DNA of 64,000 bases, from the NCBI GenBank assembly GCA_021801265.1, contig JAJYYE010000012.1, positions 229,096 through 293,095 on the forward strand, given 5' to 3'. Shown here piece by piece: positions 16,849-24,972 of this stretch. The first letter of the stretch is position 1. Each line of letters starts with the position of its first letter. The notes below the pieces were generated by a model that had not been told where the DNA came from, searched no databases, and saw nothing but the letters and a program-made list of their open reading frames with translations. The translations under genes were made by a program, and so were the position numbers. The stretch comes from Pseudomonadota bacterium. Lineage in GTDB: Bacteria > Pseudomonadota > Gammaproteobacteria > Halothiobacillales > Halothiobacillaceae.

Positions 16849-17538
16849 ATGTTGCATCGCATAACTATTTACCAGCCAAGCACTATCCGTTGGTTCGGTT
16901 TGAGTGTATTAATCGCCCTATCGCTGGCGGCCTGTTCGAGCAAAGCGCCTGATCATCCCTTTTTACCTTGGGATATTACGGTATATCCCGATGGCAGCAG
17001 CGCGGTATTTGGTGCGCATTTGGGCAAAGATTCCTTGCTGGAATTCAAGCGGCTATACAACCAAAAAGCGGATTTAGCCATATTTGTTGACCCCGATAAA
17101 AAAGCCTCGTTAGAGGCCTATTTCGGCCCGACTGATGTGGGCGCCCTATCTGCCAATGTGGCAATCGTCGCAAAAGTTGATCAAACACTGCTCGATAGCT
17201 GGGTTGCAAGTAACCATGGCAAGCCCGACCCCACCCCAAGTGGGGCCTGGAAATACCCGATGAGTGATGAGCAAATCCGCACCGCGCAAAATTTCCCGAT
17301 TGAATCGATCACCTATAAACCGTCCGCTGACTATTCCGAGGCGTTGATTGAGCGCCGCTTCGGAAAGCCCGAAGCCATCATGCACCCGAAAGATACCTAT
17401 CAATATTGGCTTTACCCCGCCAAAGGTGTGCTGATTACCGTAAATAAGGAAGGCCGCGATTTATTCCAGTACATTTCGCCAAAAGATTTCACGACCCTGG
17501 AAGCGAGTATTCCGCCGCAAGCCCCCGCCAGCAAATAG
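16849..17538 (+). CDS. hypothetical lipoprotein
   Basis: 229 residues from ATG 16849. Basic residues, a hydrophobic helix WFGLSVLIALSLAAC and the lipobox LAAC followed by SSK predict a lipid-anchored envelope protein. The body includes FLPWDITVYPDGSSAVFGAH and DTYQYWLYPAKGVLITVNKE, consistent with a small mixed alpha/beta periplasmic domain. I do not recognise the family. An earlier in-frame ATG at 16780 would add 23 residues before the signal peptide and is less likely. It is convergent with prfC and separated from it by a long perfect hairpin. Confidence 0.6.
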   Translation: MLHRITIYQPSTIRWFGLSVLIALSLAACSSKAPDHPFLPWDITVYPDGSSAVFGAHLGKDSLLEFKRLYNQKADLAIFVDPDKKASLEAYFGPTDVGALSANVAIVAKVDQTLLDSWVASNHGKPDPTPSGAWKYPMSDEQIRTAQNFPIESITYKPSADYSEALIERRFGKPEAIMHPKDTYQYWLYPAKGVLITVNKEGRDLFQYISPKDFTTLEASIPPQAPASK

Positions 17539-17572
17539 GTAGGAACTTTTGGTTAATCTGAGTAGGAGTATT

Positions 17573-17613
17573 CACGGTGGATTAACAGGCTAGGAGCCTG
17601 TTAATCCACCGTG
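17573..17613. terminator. 19-base-pair perfect hairpin at the prfC stop codon
   Basis: Arms CACGGTGGATTAACAGGCT (17573-17591) and its exact complement (17595-17613) flank a 3-base loop. The right arm contains the prfC stop codon (TAA on the minus strand, 17601-17603) and the codons for its final residues. It lies between the convergent lipoprotein and prfC genes. No T-run follows on either strand, so it may end transcription weakly in both directions or protect mRNA 3' ends. Confidence 0.65.
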
Positions 17614-19220
17614 CTGGTGTAATCGCCGTGTTCACGGGTGGAAAGAAAGCGAACATCTTTCCAGCGTTCTTGCGCCATGTGTAAATTCACGCGCGTGGGC
17701 GCGATGTAGACGAGATCTCCGGCATGGTCGATCGCGAGATTGGATTCGTTTTTCGCTTTAAACTCTTCCAGGCGTTTGGGGTCATCGCATTCCACCCAAC
17801 GGGCGGTGGTGACATTCACGGCTTCAAACTGGCAATCCACCGAATACTCGGTTTTCAGCCGTTCGGACACCACTTCAAATTGCAGGATACCCACCGCACC
17901 CAAAATCAAATCATTATTAATTAAGGGTTTGTAAAGCTGGGTTGCGCCTTCTTCGCACAGTTGGCTTAAGCCCTTAAGCAACTGTTTGGATTTCAAGGGA
18001 TCACGCAGCCGCGCGCGGCGGAATAACTCTGGCGCAAAGTTTGGGATGCCGGTAAACGCCAGCCGCTCGCCTTCGGTGAAGGTATCGCCAATACGGATGG
18101 TGCCGTGATTGTGAATACCGATAATGTCGCCCGGATACGCTTCTTCGAGTCGCTCTCGATCGGAGGACATGAAGGTCAAGGCATCCGGGATTTTAATATC
18201 GCGGTTCAGGCGCACATGCCTGGCCTTCATGCCCCGGGTGAATTTACCTGAACAAACGCGGAAAAATGCAATGCGGTCGCGGTGTTGCGGATCCATGTTG
18301 GCTTGGATTTTAAAGACAAACCCCGAGAATTTTTCCTCTGTAGGCAGCACATCCCGTGCCGTGCTGGGACGCGGCTGCGGGCCAGGTGCCGATTCAACGA
18401 AACCATCCAGCAGTTCCTGTACGCCAAAATTATTCATGGCCGAGCCAAAATACACCGGCGACTGTTCGCCGCGCAGATAGGCATCATGATCGAACGTATC
18501 CGCAGCGCCCTGCACCAGTTCAATTTCCATCCGCAGTTCATCCGCCTGATCGCCCAGCAGCTCATCAAGCTCCGGGTTGTTCAACCCCTGAATTTCCGTT
18601 TTAGATTGCGCCCGTGTCGGTAGGGATGGCCCGTATAAAATCACTCGGTCTTCATAGAGGTGGTACACCCCCTTGAAGCGCTTGCCCATGCCAATCGGCC
18701 ACACAATGGGCGCACAGCGGATTTTGAGAACAGATTCCACTTCGTCGAGCAATTCCAGCGGCTCTTTGCCCTCGCGGTCCATCTTGTTGATAAAGGTAAT
18801 GATGGGCGTATCACGCAGGCGGCACACTTCCATCAATTTAATGGTGCGCGCTTCGACGCCTTTGGCCACGTCGATCACCATCAGCGCCGAATCCACTGCG
18901 GTTAATACCCGGTAGGTATCTTCCGAAAAGTCTTCATGGCCGGGCGTATCCAGCAGATTAATCATGCGATCTTTATAAGGGAACTGCATCACCGAGCTCG
19001 TGACCGAAATGCCGCGTTCTTTTTCCATGGCCATCCAGTCGGAGGTGGCATGACGTGTGGACTTACGCCCCTTGACCGTGCCCGCCATTTGAATGGCACC
19101 GCCGAACAGCAACAACTTTTCCGTGATGGTGGTTTTACCCGCATCGGGGTGAGAAATAATGGCAAAGGTACGCCGACGCATGGTCTCGGCGGCAAAATCA
19201 AGAGCAGTCATGAAATTCAT
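17601..19220 (-). CDS. prfC: peptide chain release factor 3
   Basis: Translational GTPase that recycles RF1/RF2 from ribosomes after termination. The G1 motif SHPDAGKTT, the switch region [14 protein letters not shown]3 [12 protein letters not shown], and G4 as FINKMDREG are all in place. The C-terminal RF3 domain ([20 protein letters not shown]) follows. At 539 residues it is slightly longer than the E. coli enzyme (529). An alternative start three codons in ([10 protein letters not shown] 19211) is also possible. It stands alone, leftward, with its stop inside a long hairpin. Confidence 0.97.
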   Translation of the reverse strand: MNFMTALDFAAETMRRRTFAIISHPDAGKTTITEKLLLFGGAIQMAGTVKGRKSTRHATSDWMAMEKERGISVTSSVMQFPYKDRMINLLDTPGHEDFSEDTYRVLTAVDSALMVIDVAKGVEARTIKLMEVCRLRDTPIITFINKMDREGKEPLELLDEVESVLKIRCAPIVWPIGMGKRFKGVYHLYEDRVILYGPSLPTRAQSKTEIQGLNNPELDELLGDQADELRMEIELVQGAADTFDHDAYLRGEQSPVYFGSAMNNFGVQELLDGFVESAPGPQPRPSTARDVLPTEEKFSGFVFKIQANMDPQHRDRIAFFRVCSGKFTRGMKARHVRLNRDIKIPDALTFMSSDRERLEEAYPGDIIGIHNHGTIRIGDTFTEGERLAFTGIPNFAPELFRRARLRDPLKSKQLLKGLSQLCEEGATQLYKPLINNDLILGAVGILQFEVVSERLKTEYSVDCQFEAVNVTTARWVECDDPKRLEEFKAKNESNLAIDHAGDLVYIAPTRVNLHMAQERWKDVRFLSTREHGDYTSTVD

Positions 19221-19383
19221 CCGCTAGCGGAACGTGTAAAGTGGGCATTCTAGCTGATGTTGCCCCAGCCTGCCCAAATCGCGCCTATTTCACATTCGAT
19301 ATGCATGAAAAGTTAAAAAACCCTATACATACTCAGTATTCAAGGGTCAAAATGAAAAAGTTGATTAACCTGATGGGGGCGTT

Positions 19384-20436
19384 ATGGCTGCGCGTTTACG
19401 CATCGTGATTTTACTTTCAATCATCATCGGAGGCAGCACGGCAGCTTGGTTTTATTGGCAAAATATTCACCCGGTCGCCGGTCGCAATGCGCTAACGCTG
19501 TACGGCAATATTGATTTACGCCAAGTCAATCTCGCCTTCAACGATGCCGCGCGCATCACGCAAATCAAGGTACAAACAGGCGATGAGGTTCAGCCCGGCG
19601 AAATCATCGCCACTCTCGACCCGCGTCGTTATGAAGCGGCCCTAGCGGCCGCAAAAGCCCAACTCGCGGCCAATCAAGCCGTTCTTGAAAAGCTGACTCA
19701 TGGCTCGCGCCCCGAAGATATTGATCGCCTGCGCGCACTGGTTGCTGCCGATCAGGCTAACCTTACCGAAAAACAACTCACATTTAACCGAATACAGCAT
19801 CTTGCCGAACAGAAAATGGCAGCCCCCCAAGACCGCGATACCGCCCGTGCCGCCCGTGATGCGACGGCGGCGCAACTCAAAGCCGATCAAGCCTCCCTCA
19901 AACTAGCGGTTATCGGCTCGCGTGTTGAAGATATTGATCAAGCTCGGGCTGCCGTCGATGCGGCTAAAGCACAAGTCCAGAATGCGCAAATTAATCGGGA
20001 TGATGCCGTGCTCAAGGCGCCCGCCATCGGCATTGTGCGCAACCGAATTTTAGAACCGGGTGATATGGCATCCCCCGCCCAGCCGGTAATTGCACTGGCG
20101 CTCACCGATCCCATCTGGGCGCGGGTGTATGTGGATGAATCGGATTTGGGTCTGGTTCGCGAGGGCTTGCCCGCTACCCTCACCAGCGATAGCTTCCCCG
20201 GTAAAACCTTCACTGGCTGGGTGGGTTATGTGTCACCCTCGGCCGAGTTCACACCCAAAACGGTCGAAACGACGACCGTGCGCACCGATCTCGTTTATCA
20301 GGCGCGAGTTTATGCCTGTAATCCAAACAATCAATTGCGACTGGGCATGCCCGTCAGCGTGCATATCGCGCGGGATGCCAAGCCAAGCCCCCGGGGTGAA
20401 AATCCCTGTTCGCCCCCAAATTCAGCCGGGCAATAG
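19384..20436 (+). CDS. YbhG-like HlyD-family adaptor of an ABC exporter
   Basis: Periplasmic membrane fusion protein. A single N-terminal membrane anchor (IVILLSIIIGGSTAAWFYW, residues 7-25) precedes the lipoyl half-motif LTLYGNIDLRQVNLAFND and VQTGDEVQPGEIIATLDPRR. A long Ala/Asp/Gln coiled-coil hairpin (about 80-215) contains the paired GSRPEDID and GSRVEDID turns, and then comes the second half-motif KAPAIGIVRNRILEPGDM. GGGGG precedes the ATG by four bases. It heads a four-gene operon with a double-ATPase and two permeases in the order of E. coli ybhGFSR, a multidrug or cation exporter. The proline-rich tail (KPSPRGENPCSPPNS) is unusual. Confidence 0.88.
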   Translation: MAARLRIVILLSIIIGGSTAAWFYWQNIHPVAGRNALTLYGNIDLRQVNLAFNDAARITQIKVQTGDEVQPGEIIATLDPRRYEAALAAAKAQLAANQAVLEKLTHGSRPEDIDRLRALVAADQANLTEKQLTFNRIQHLAEQKMAAPQDRDTARAARDATAAQLKADQASLKLAVIGSRVEDIDQARAAVDAAKAQVQNAQINRDDAVLKAPAIGIVRNRILEPGDMASPAQPVIALALTDPIWARVYVDESDLGLVREGLPATLTSDSFPGKTFTGWVGYVSPSAEFTPKTVETTTVRTDLVYQARVYACNPNNQLRLGMPVSVHIARDAKPSPRGENPCSPPNSAGQ

Positions 20437-20442
20437 GGGCTC

Positions 20443-22203
20443 ATGACCGCCGCCGCCCCAGATGATCTGGCCCTCATCGCCGAAGGCTTACACAAGTCGT
20501 TTGGCAAAGTACCCAAGCGAATCGATGCCGTGGCCGATGTCGCCCTGCGCGTCCCGCTCGGGCAAGTCACCGGCCTGATCGGCCCCGATGGCGCGGGCAA
20601 AACCACCTTGATGCGCCTGATCGCCGGTTTGCTTACCCCCGACTCGGGCACGCTAACGGTATTAGGCACCGATGCCCTCGCCGATCCGCTCACGGTACAA
20701 GCCAGCATCGGCTATATGCCCCAACATTTTGGTTTATACGAAGATTTAACCGTTCAGGAAAATCTGAACCTCTACGCCGACTTGCAAGGTCTGCCGCACA
20801 CCGAACGCACCACCCGCTTCCAGCAATTGCTGCACATGACCGGTCTCGCCCGCTTCACCGATCGGCTCGCCGGACGACTTTCCGGCGGCATGAAACAAAA
20901 GCTCGGCCTCGCCTGTACCCTGGTTCGCCCGCCGAAACTTCTGCTGTTGGATGAACCGACCGTAGGCGTGGATCCCGTTTCCCGACGCGAACTCTGGGCG
21001 ATTGTGTACCAACTCGTCGCTGACGAAGGCATGAGTGTTTTGCTTTCTACTGCGTACCTGGACGAAGCTGAACGCTGCAACGAGGTGATTTTGTTGCATC
21101 AAGGGCGAGTGCTCGGTAAAGGCACACCCGACAGCTTTACCGAACATCTGGAAGGCCGAGTGTATGGCGCCCGCCGTCCGCAGGGCATTCGCCGCCATCT
21201 GCAAGCCGAACTCAAAACCCAGCCTTCGGTTCTCGATGCCATCATCGACGGTGATCTCGTTCGAGTTTTATTAGCCGAACATACCCATCCGTCCGACCTG
21301 CCCAATGTGACATGGCAACCCCTCAAACCCCGTTTTGAGGATGCATTCGTGCTGCAATTACGCCAACAAACCACCCATGAGTGGCTCGGATTGACAACGC
21401 CGCCTAAAAAAGAAATCAACCCCAACACGGCGCACACCGACATCATTGCGGTTTCGGATTTAACCCGTCGTTTTGGGGCATTCATTGCGGTCAATGCGGT
21501 CACGTTTTCCGTGCAGCGGGGTGAAATTTTTGGTCTTCTGGGGGCCAATGGTGCGGGCAAATCGACCACCTTCCGGATGCTCTGCGGCCTGCTGCCCGCC
21601 AGCGCCGGCACAATTTCCGTCGCCGGGGTGGACCTGCGCACCGCGGCCGCCCAAGCCCGCGCCCGCATTGGCTATATGTCTCAAAAATTCGCGCTGTATG
21701 ACGTGTTGAGCGTGCAGCAAAACCTCAAGTTTTTCGCCCGTGCCTACGGACTCAAGAGCCAGCGCCAAGCCGAACGCATTGCCTGGGCGGTTCAGGAATT
21801 TGGATTAAAGGATTACCGCGATACCAATTGCGACCTATTGCCGTTGGGCTTCAAGCAGCGCCTTGCCATGGCATGCGCCTTGATGCACGAACCGGATATT
21901 CTGTTTTTGGATGAGCCGACCTCGGGCGTTGATCCCATTGAGCGACGCGCCTTTTGGCAACGCATCAACCAACTCGCCGATCAGGGCGTGACGATCATGA
22001 TCACCACCCATTTTATGGATGAGGCGGAATATTGCGACCGGCTCGTGATCATGAACCAAGGTACCATCCTCGCGGCAGGCAGCCCGGAAGCGGTGCGCAA
22101 GCTGGCCCAAAGCCCCGAACATCCCAATCCCAACATGGAAGACGCGTTTATTGCCTTGATCAGTGCGCCCGCAGCCACAAATGCAGGGGAGACCGCCACC
22201 TGA
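20443..22203 (+). CDS. YbhF-like ABC exporter ATPase with two nucleotide-binding domains
   Basis: Cytoplasmic motor of the exporter, 586 residues with two fused ATPase domains. Domain 1 has Walker A GPDGAGKTT (about 47), signature LSGGMKQ (about 146) and Walker B LLLLDEPTVGVDP. Domain 2 has Walker A GANGAGKST (about 367), a changed signature LPLGFKQ and Walker B ILFLDEPTSGVDP. The LPLG variant in the second domain also occurs in YbhF as I remember it, so it is a family trait rather than decay. It starts six bases after the adaptor gene, and its TGA overlaps a possible CTG start of the first permease. Confidence 0.93.
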   Translation: MTAAAPDDLALIAEGLHKSFGKVPKRIDAVADVALRVPLGQVTGLIGPDGAGKTTLMRLIAGLLTPDSGTLTVLGTDALADPLTVQASIGYMPQHFGLYEDLTVQENLNLYADLQGLPHTERTTRFQQLLHMTGLARFTDRLAGRLSGGMKQKLGLACTLVRPPKLLLLDEPTVGVDPVSRRELWAIVYQLVADEGMSVLLSTAYLDEAERCNEVILLHQGRVLGKGTPDSFTEHLEGRVYGARRPQGIRRHLQAELKTQPSVLDAIIDGDLVRVLLAEHTHPSDLPNVTWQPLKPRFEDAFVLQLRQQTTHEWLGLTTPPKKEINPNTAHTDIIAVSDLTRRFGAFIAVNAVTFSVQRGEIFGLLGANGAGKSTTFRMLCGLLPASAGTISVAGVDLRTAAAQARARIGYMSQKFALYDVLSVQQNLKFFARAYGLKSQRQAERIAWAVQEFGLKDYRDTNCDLLPLGFKQRLAMACALMHEPDILFLDEPTSGVDPIERRAFWQRINQLADQGVTIMITTHFMDEAEYCDRLVIMNQGTILAAGSPEAVRKLAQSPEHPNPNMEDAFIALISAPAATNAGETAT

Positions 22204-22238
22204 ACGCCCCCTCCCACGCACTGCGCGGCGGCGCTTTG

Positions 22239-23348
22239 ATGCGTCTGTGGGGCTTGGTACGCAAGGAATCCCTACAAATTCTGCGCGACCCCTCCAGCAT
22301 TGCCATCGCCTTTTTGATGCCCGTGGTCTTGCTGCTTATTTTCGGGTACGGCGTGTCGCTCAACGCCAAACACATCCCGCTCGCACTCGTGGCTGATGCG
22401 CCGGATACACAAACCGCAGCCTTGTTTGCCTCATTTGATCACTCTGTGTATTTCAGTCCCAAAATCGCGCCGAATCTGCCCACGGCGGAACACTGGCTAC
22501 TCAATAGGCAAGTCGATGCCATCGTGCATGTACCGAGCGATTTTTCAGCCCAGTTGCAAAATACCGCCAACCAGGCACCCGTTCAGCTCATCGTCAATGG
22601 CGTGAATGCCAATCAAGCGCGGCTGACTCAAGCCTATATTCAGGCAGCCTGGCAGGACTGGTTGAGCGCTCGCGCCGAGGCGGCCGGGCAATCGGCTGAT
22701 CAACCCGTCACCTTGGCGAACCGCATCTGGTTCAACCCGGAACTGCGCAGCCGGAATTATTTGGTTCCCGGTCTGATCGCCGTGATCATGACGCTGATCG
22801 GCGCCCTGCTCACCGCACTCGTCATGGCGCGTGAATGGGAGCGCGGCACGTTAGAGGCGCTGATGGTGACACCTGTGCACCTCAATGAACTGCTGCTTGG
22901 CAAACTCATCCCCTACTTTGTGCTCGGCATGGGCGGCATGGCGCTCTCGGTCGCCATGGCCGTGTGGTTGTTCGCCGTCCCGTTTCTGGGCAGTTTTTGG
23001 ATTTTGATTCTCACCTCCGCAATTTTTTTACTGACTTCACTCGGCATGGGGTTGTTTATTTCCATCATCGCGCGCAACCAGTTTGTCGCGAGCCTGATTG
23101 CGATTATTACCACGTTTCTGCCCGCCTTCATGCTCTCGGGGTTTATTTTCGATATCGGCAGCATGCCCGGCTGGCTGCAAAATCTCACGTACATCGTATC
23201 GGCACGGTATTTCATCGTGATTTTGCACACCCTGTTCTTAGCGGGTGATGTCAGCAGTGTCATTTGGCCCAACACCCTGGCCATGCTGGCCATTGCGGCA
23301 TTTTTCCTGGGTACCAGTCGTCGAAAAATCCGTAAATCTCTGGAATAA
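22239..23348 (+). CDS. YbhS-like ABC exporter permease
   Basis: ABC2-type inner-membrane permease. RKESLQILRDPSSIAIAFLM leads into helix 1 (PVVLLLIFGYGVSLN), then a large periplasmic domain (about 45-175) and five C-terminal helices with REWERGTLEALMVTPVHLNE before them, as in YbhS/YbhR. ATG 22239 gives 369 residues but has no ribosome site. A CTG at 22200, overlapping the ATPase stop as CTGA and preceded by GGGGAG at eight bases, would give 382 residues and matches YbhS length better. The upstream frame to 22032 is an overlap artefact. It pairs with the next gene as a heterodimer. Confidence 0.9.
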   Translation: MRLWGLVRKESLQILRDPSSIAIAFLMPVVLLLIFGYGVSLNAKHIPLALVADAPDTQTAALFASFDHSVYFSPKIAPNLPTAEHWLLNRQVDAIVHVPSDFSAQLQNTANQAPVQLIVNGVNANQARLTQAYIQAAWQDWLSARAEAAGQSADQPVTLANRIWFNPELRSRNYLVPGLIAVIMTLIGALLTALVMAREWERGTLEALMVTPVHLNELLLGKLIPYFVLGMGGMALSVAMAVWLFAVPFLGSFWILILTSAIFLLTSLGMGLFISIIARNQFVASLIAIITTFLPAFMLSGFIFDIGSMPGWLQNLTYIVSARYFIVILHTLFLAGDVSSVIWPNTLAMLAIAAFFLGTSRRKIRKSLE

Positions 23349-23363
23349 CGCGAGGAAATCACG

Positions 23364-24473
23364 ATGTGGCAACGGATTTTTGCACTCGCCATCAAAGAGT
23401 TTCAGGCACTGCTGCGCGACCCTAAAGCACGATTTGTCATTATCGGCCCGCCGCTCATCCAACTGCTGATATTCAGTTTCGCTGCCACGTTTGACCTGAA
23501 TCATGTACCAATTGCCATATATAACCAGGATGGCGGACAAGCCGCCCAATCGCTGGTGTCGCGGTTTAGCGGCTCACAACATTTCGAGATTGTGGACAAT
23601 TTAACGCGCGAATCCGACATCAAACGCGTGATCGATCATCGCGATGCCCTGATGGTATTAACCATCGGCCCGCGTTTTGAACAGGATTTATTGAGTGGAA
23701 AACCCGCAACCGCGCAATTGATTATCGACGGACGAAATTCCAATACCGCCGCCATTGCCTTGAGTTACGCCAGCGGCATCGTCTCGGACTTCAACACAGA
23801 CTGGCAACAAACTCATCATCTGCGCGCGCCGCCCTCGGTAATCATCACACGGGCATGGTTTAACCCAAACCTGGAAAGCCGCTGGTTTATCGTGCCGGGT
23901 GTCGTAGCGATTTTAATGCTCGTGGTTGTCATGGTAGTCACCGCCCTTTCGGTCGCGCGTGAGCGCGAACAGGGCACCTTCGACCAACTTCTGGTCACGC
24001 CACTACACCCCACCGAAATTTTAATCGGCAAAGCCATACCCGGATTTGTCATCGGCATGATCGAAGGCAGTGTGACGATAGCGCTCGCCGCGCAAGCGTT
24101 TGGCGTGCCCTTTGAAGGCCAGCTCGCCACATTGTATGTCGGCATGGGCGTATTTTTGCTATCAGCCATTGGCGTCGGACTGATGATCTCTGCACTCGCC
24201 ACCACCTTGCAACAGGCGGTATTGGGCGTGTTTTTGTTTTTGGTGCCCGCCATTATTTTATCTGGCTTTGCCACGCCTATCGCCAACATGCCAGGCTTCG
24301 TACAGGATTTAACGCTGATCAACCCCATGCGCTATTTCATGGTGATTGTGCGCGGAATCTTCCTCGAAGGCAGCTCATTTAACAGCCTAATCAATCAGTT
24401 CTGGCCCTTGGCCGTGATTGGCCTCACCACCCTCGCCTTTGCCGGCTGGTTGTTCCGGCATCGAATGAATTAA
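23364..24473 (+). CDS. YbhR-like ABC exporter permease
   Basis: Second ABC2-type permease of the operon, 369 residues. KEFQALLRDPKARFVIIGPP leads to helix 1, followed by a periplasmic domain with LIIDGRNSNTAAIALSYASG, and five C-terminal helices preceded by REREQGTFDQLLVTPLHPTE. GAGG lies eight bases before its ATG and the gap from the first permease is 15 bases. Together the two permeases form the membrane channel served by the double ATPase and the HlyD-type adaptor. Last gene of the operon. Confidence 0.92.
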   Translation: MWQRIFALAIKEFQALLRDPKARFVIIGPPLIQLLIFSFAATFDLNHVPIAIYNQDGGQAAQSLVSRFSGSQHFEIVDNLTRESDIKRVIDHRDALMVLTIGPRFEQDLLSGKPATAQLIIDGRNSNTAAIALSYASGIVSDFNTDWQQTHHLRAPPSVIITRAWFNPNLESRWFIVPGVVAILMLVVVMVVTALSVAREREQGTFDQLLVTPLHPTEILIGKAIPGFVIGMIEGSVTIALAAQAFGVPFEGQLATLYVGMGVFLLSAIGVGLMISALATTLQQAVLGVFLFLVPAIILSGFATPIANMPGFVQDLTLINPMRYFMVIVRGIFLEGSSFNSLINQFWPLAVIGLTTLAFAGWLFRHRMN

Positions 24474-24507
24474 ATATCTCAAGAAAGCCAAAGATATAAC
24501 CGACAAC

Positions 24508-24530
24508 AAAAAACCCGCATAAAGCGGGTT
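24508..24530 (-). terminator. rho-independent terminator of the tRNA operon
   Basis: On the minus strand AACCCGC, a five-base loop and GCGGGTT form a stem that runs straight into six T (complement of 24508-24513). It lies 17 bases past the CCA end of tRNA-His and fits as the end of the Pro-Arg-His tRNA transcript. The stem could also act rightward on the ABC exporter operon, but without a T-run. Confidence 0.85.
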
Positions 24531-24546
24531 AAATGATTGATCTATA

Positions 24547-24623
24547 TGGGGTGACCGATGGGGTTCGAACCCACGACAACCGGAATCACAATCCGGGACT
24601 CTACCAACTGAGCTACGGCCACC
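24547..24623 (-). tRNA. tRNA-His (GTG)
   Basis: Minus-strand cloverleaf starting GGTGGCCGTAGCTCAG, anticodon loop ATTGTGATT (anticodon GTG), T-arm GGGTTCGAACCCC and encoded CCA. The extra 5' G that marks tRNA-His is present in the DNA. The acceptor stem has one G-U pair. Last of three tRNAs in one transcript. Confidence 0.97.
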
Positions 24624-24641
24624 ATTGTTTTTGAGCGCTTT

Positions 24642-24718
24642 TGGTGCGCCCGGCAGGACTCGAACCCGCTACCCTCGGCTTAGAAGGCCGATGCTCTATC
24701 CAGATGAGCTACGGGCAC
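24642..24718 (-). tRNA. tRNA-Arg (TCT)
   Basis: Minus-strand cloverleaf starting GTGCCCGTAGCTCATCTGG, anticodon loop CTTCTAA (anticodon TCT), T-arm GGGTTCGAGTCCT and encoded CCA. It reads AGA codons. Middle tRNA of the Pro-Arg-His transcript. Confidence 0.97.
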
Positions 24719-24735
24719 AAGTTTGAAAATCTTAA

Positions 24736-24812
24736 TGGTCGGAGTGATAGGATTTGAACCTACGACCACCTGGTCCCAAACCAGGTGCGCTACCAAGCTG
24801 CGCTACACTCCG
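24736..24812 (-). tRNA. tRNA-Pro (TGG)
   Basis: Minus-strand cloverleaf starting CGGAGTGTAGCGCAGCTTGG, anticodon loop TTTGGGA (anticodon TGG), T-arm AGGTTCAAATCCT and encoded CCA. Its C1 start is usual for bacterial tRNA-Pro. First tRNA of the operon. Confidence 0.97.
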
Positions 24813-24882
24813 ATTGGATTGGCTTTATCGCCGTTCCCTTTCGACTTCATCGAGGACAAGCCCCGAATCACGCGAAGCGCGC

Positions 24883-24911
24883 ATATTAGGCACCTCGCCG
24901 GTGGTTGTCAA
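24883..24911 (-). promoter_or_regulatory. sigma-70 promoter of the tRNA-Pro/Arg/His operon
   Basis: On the minus strand a perfect -35 TTGACA (24906-24911), a 17-base spacer and TAATAT (24883-24888) are followed by a GC-rich discriminator (GCGCGCTTCGC). That discriminator type is usual for growth-rate-controlled stable RNA promoters. About 70 bases separate it from tRNA-Pro. Confidence 0.85.
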
Positions 24912-24972
24912 CTAGAAACTGATGCCCTCTTTGGTTTGCGGGGCACCGTTGTCATCGCGAACCGGATTTTTT

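Noticed and set aside
22032..22238. 69-codon N-terminal extension of the first YbhS-like permease
   Set aside because: Lies inside the ATPase gene in another frame and reads as Arg/His/Ser-rich shadow sequence.
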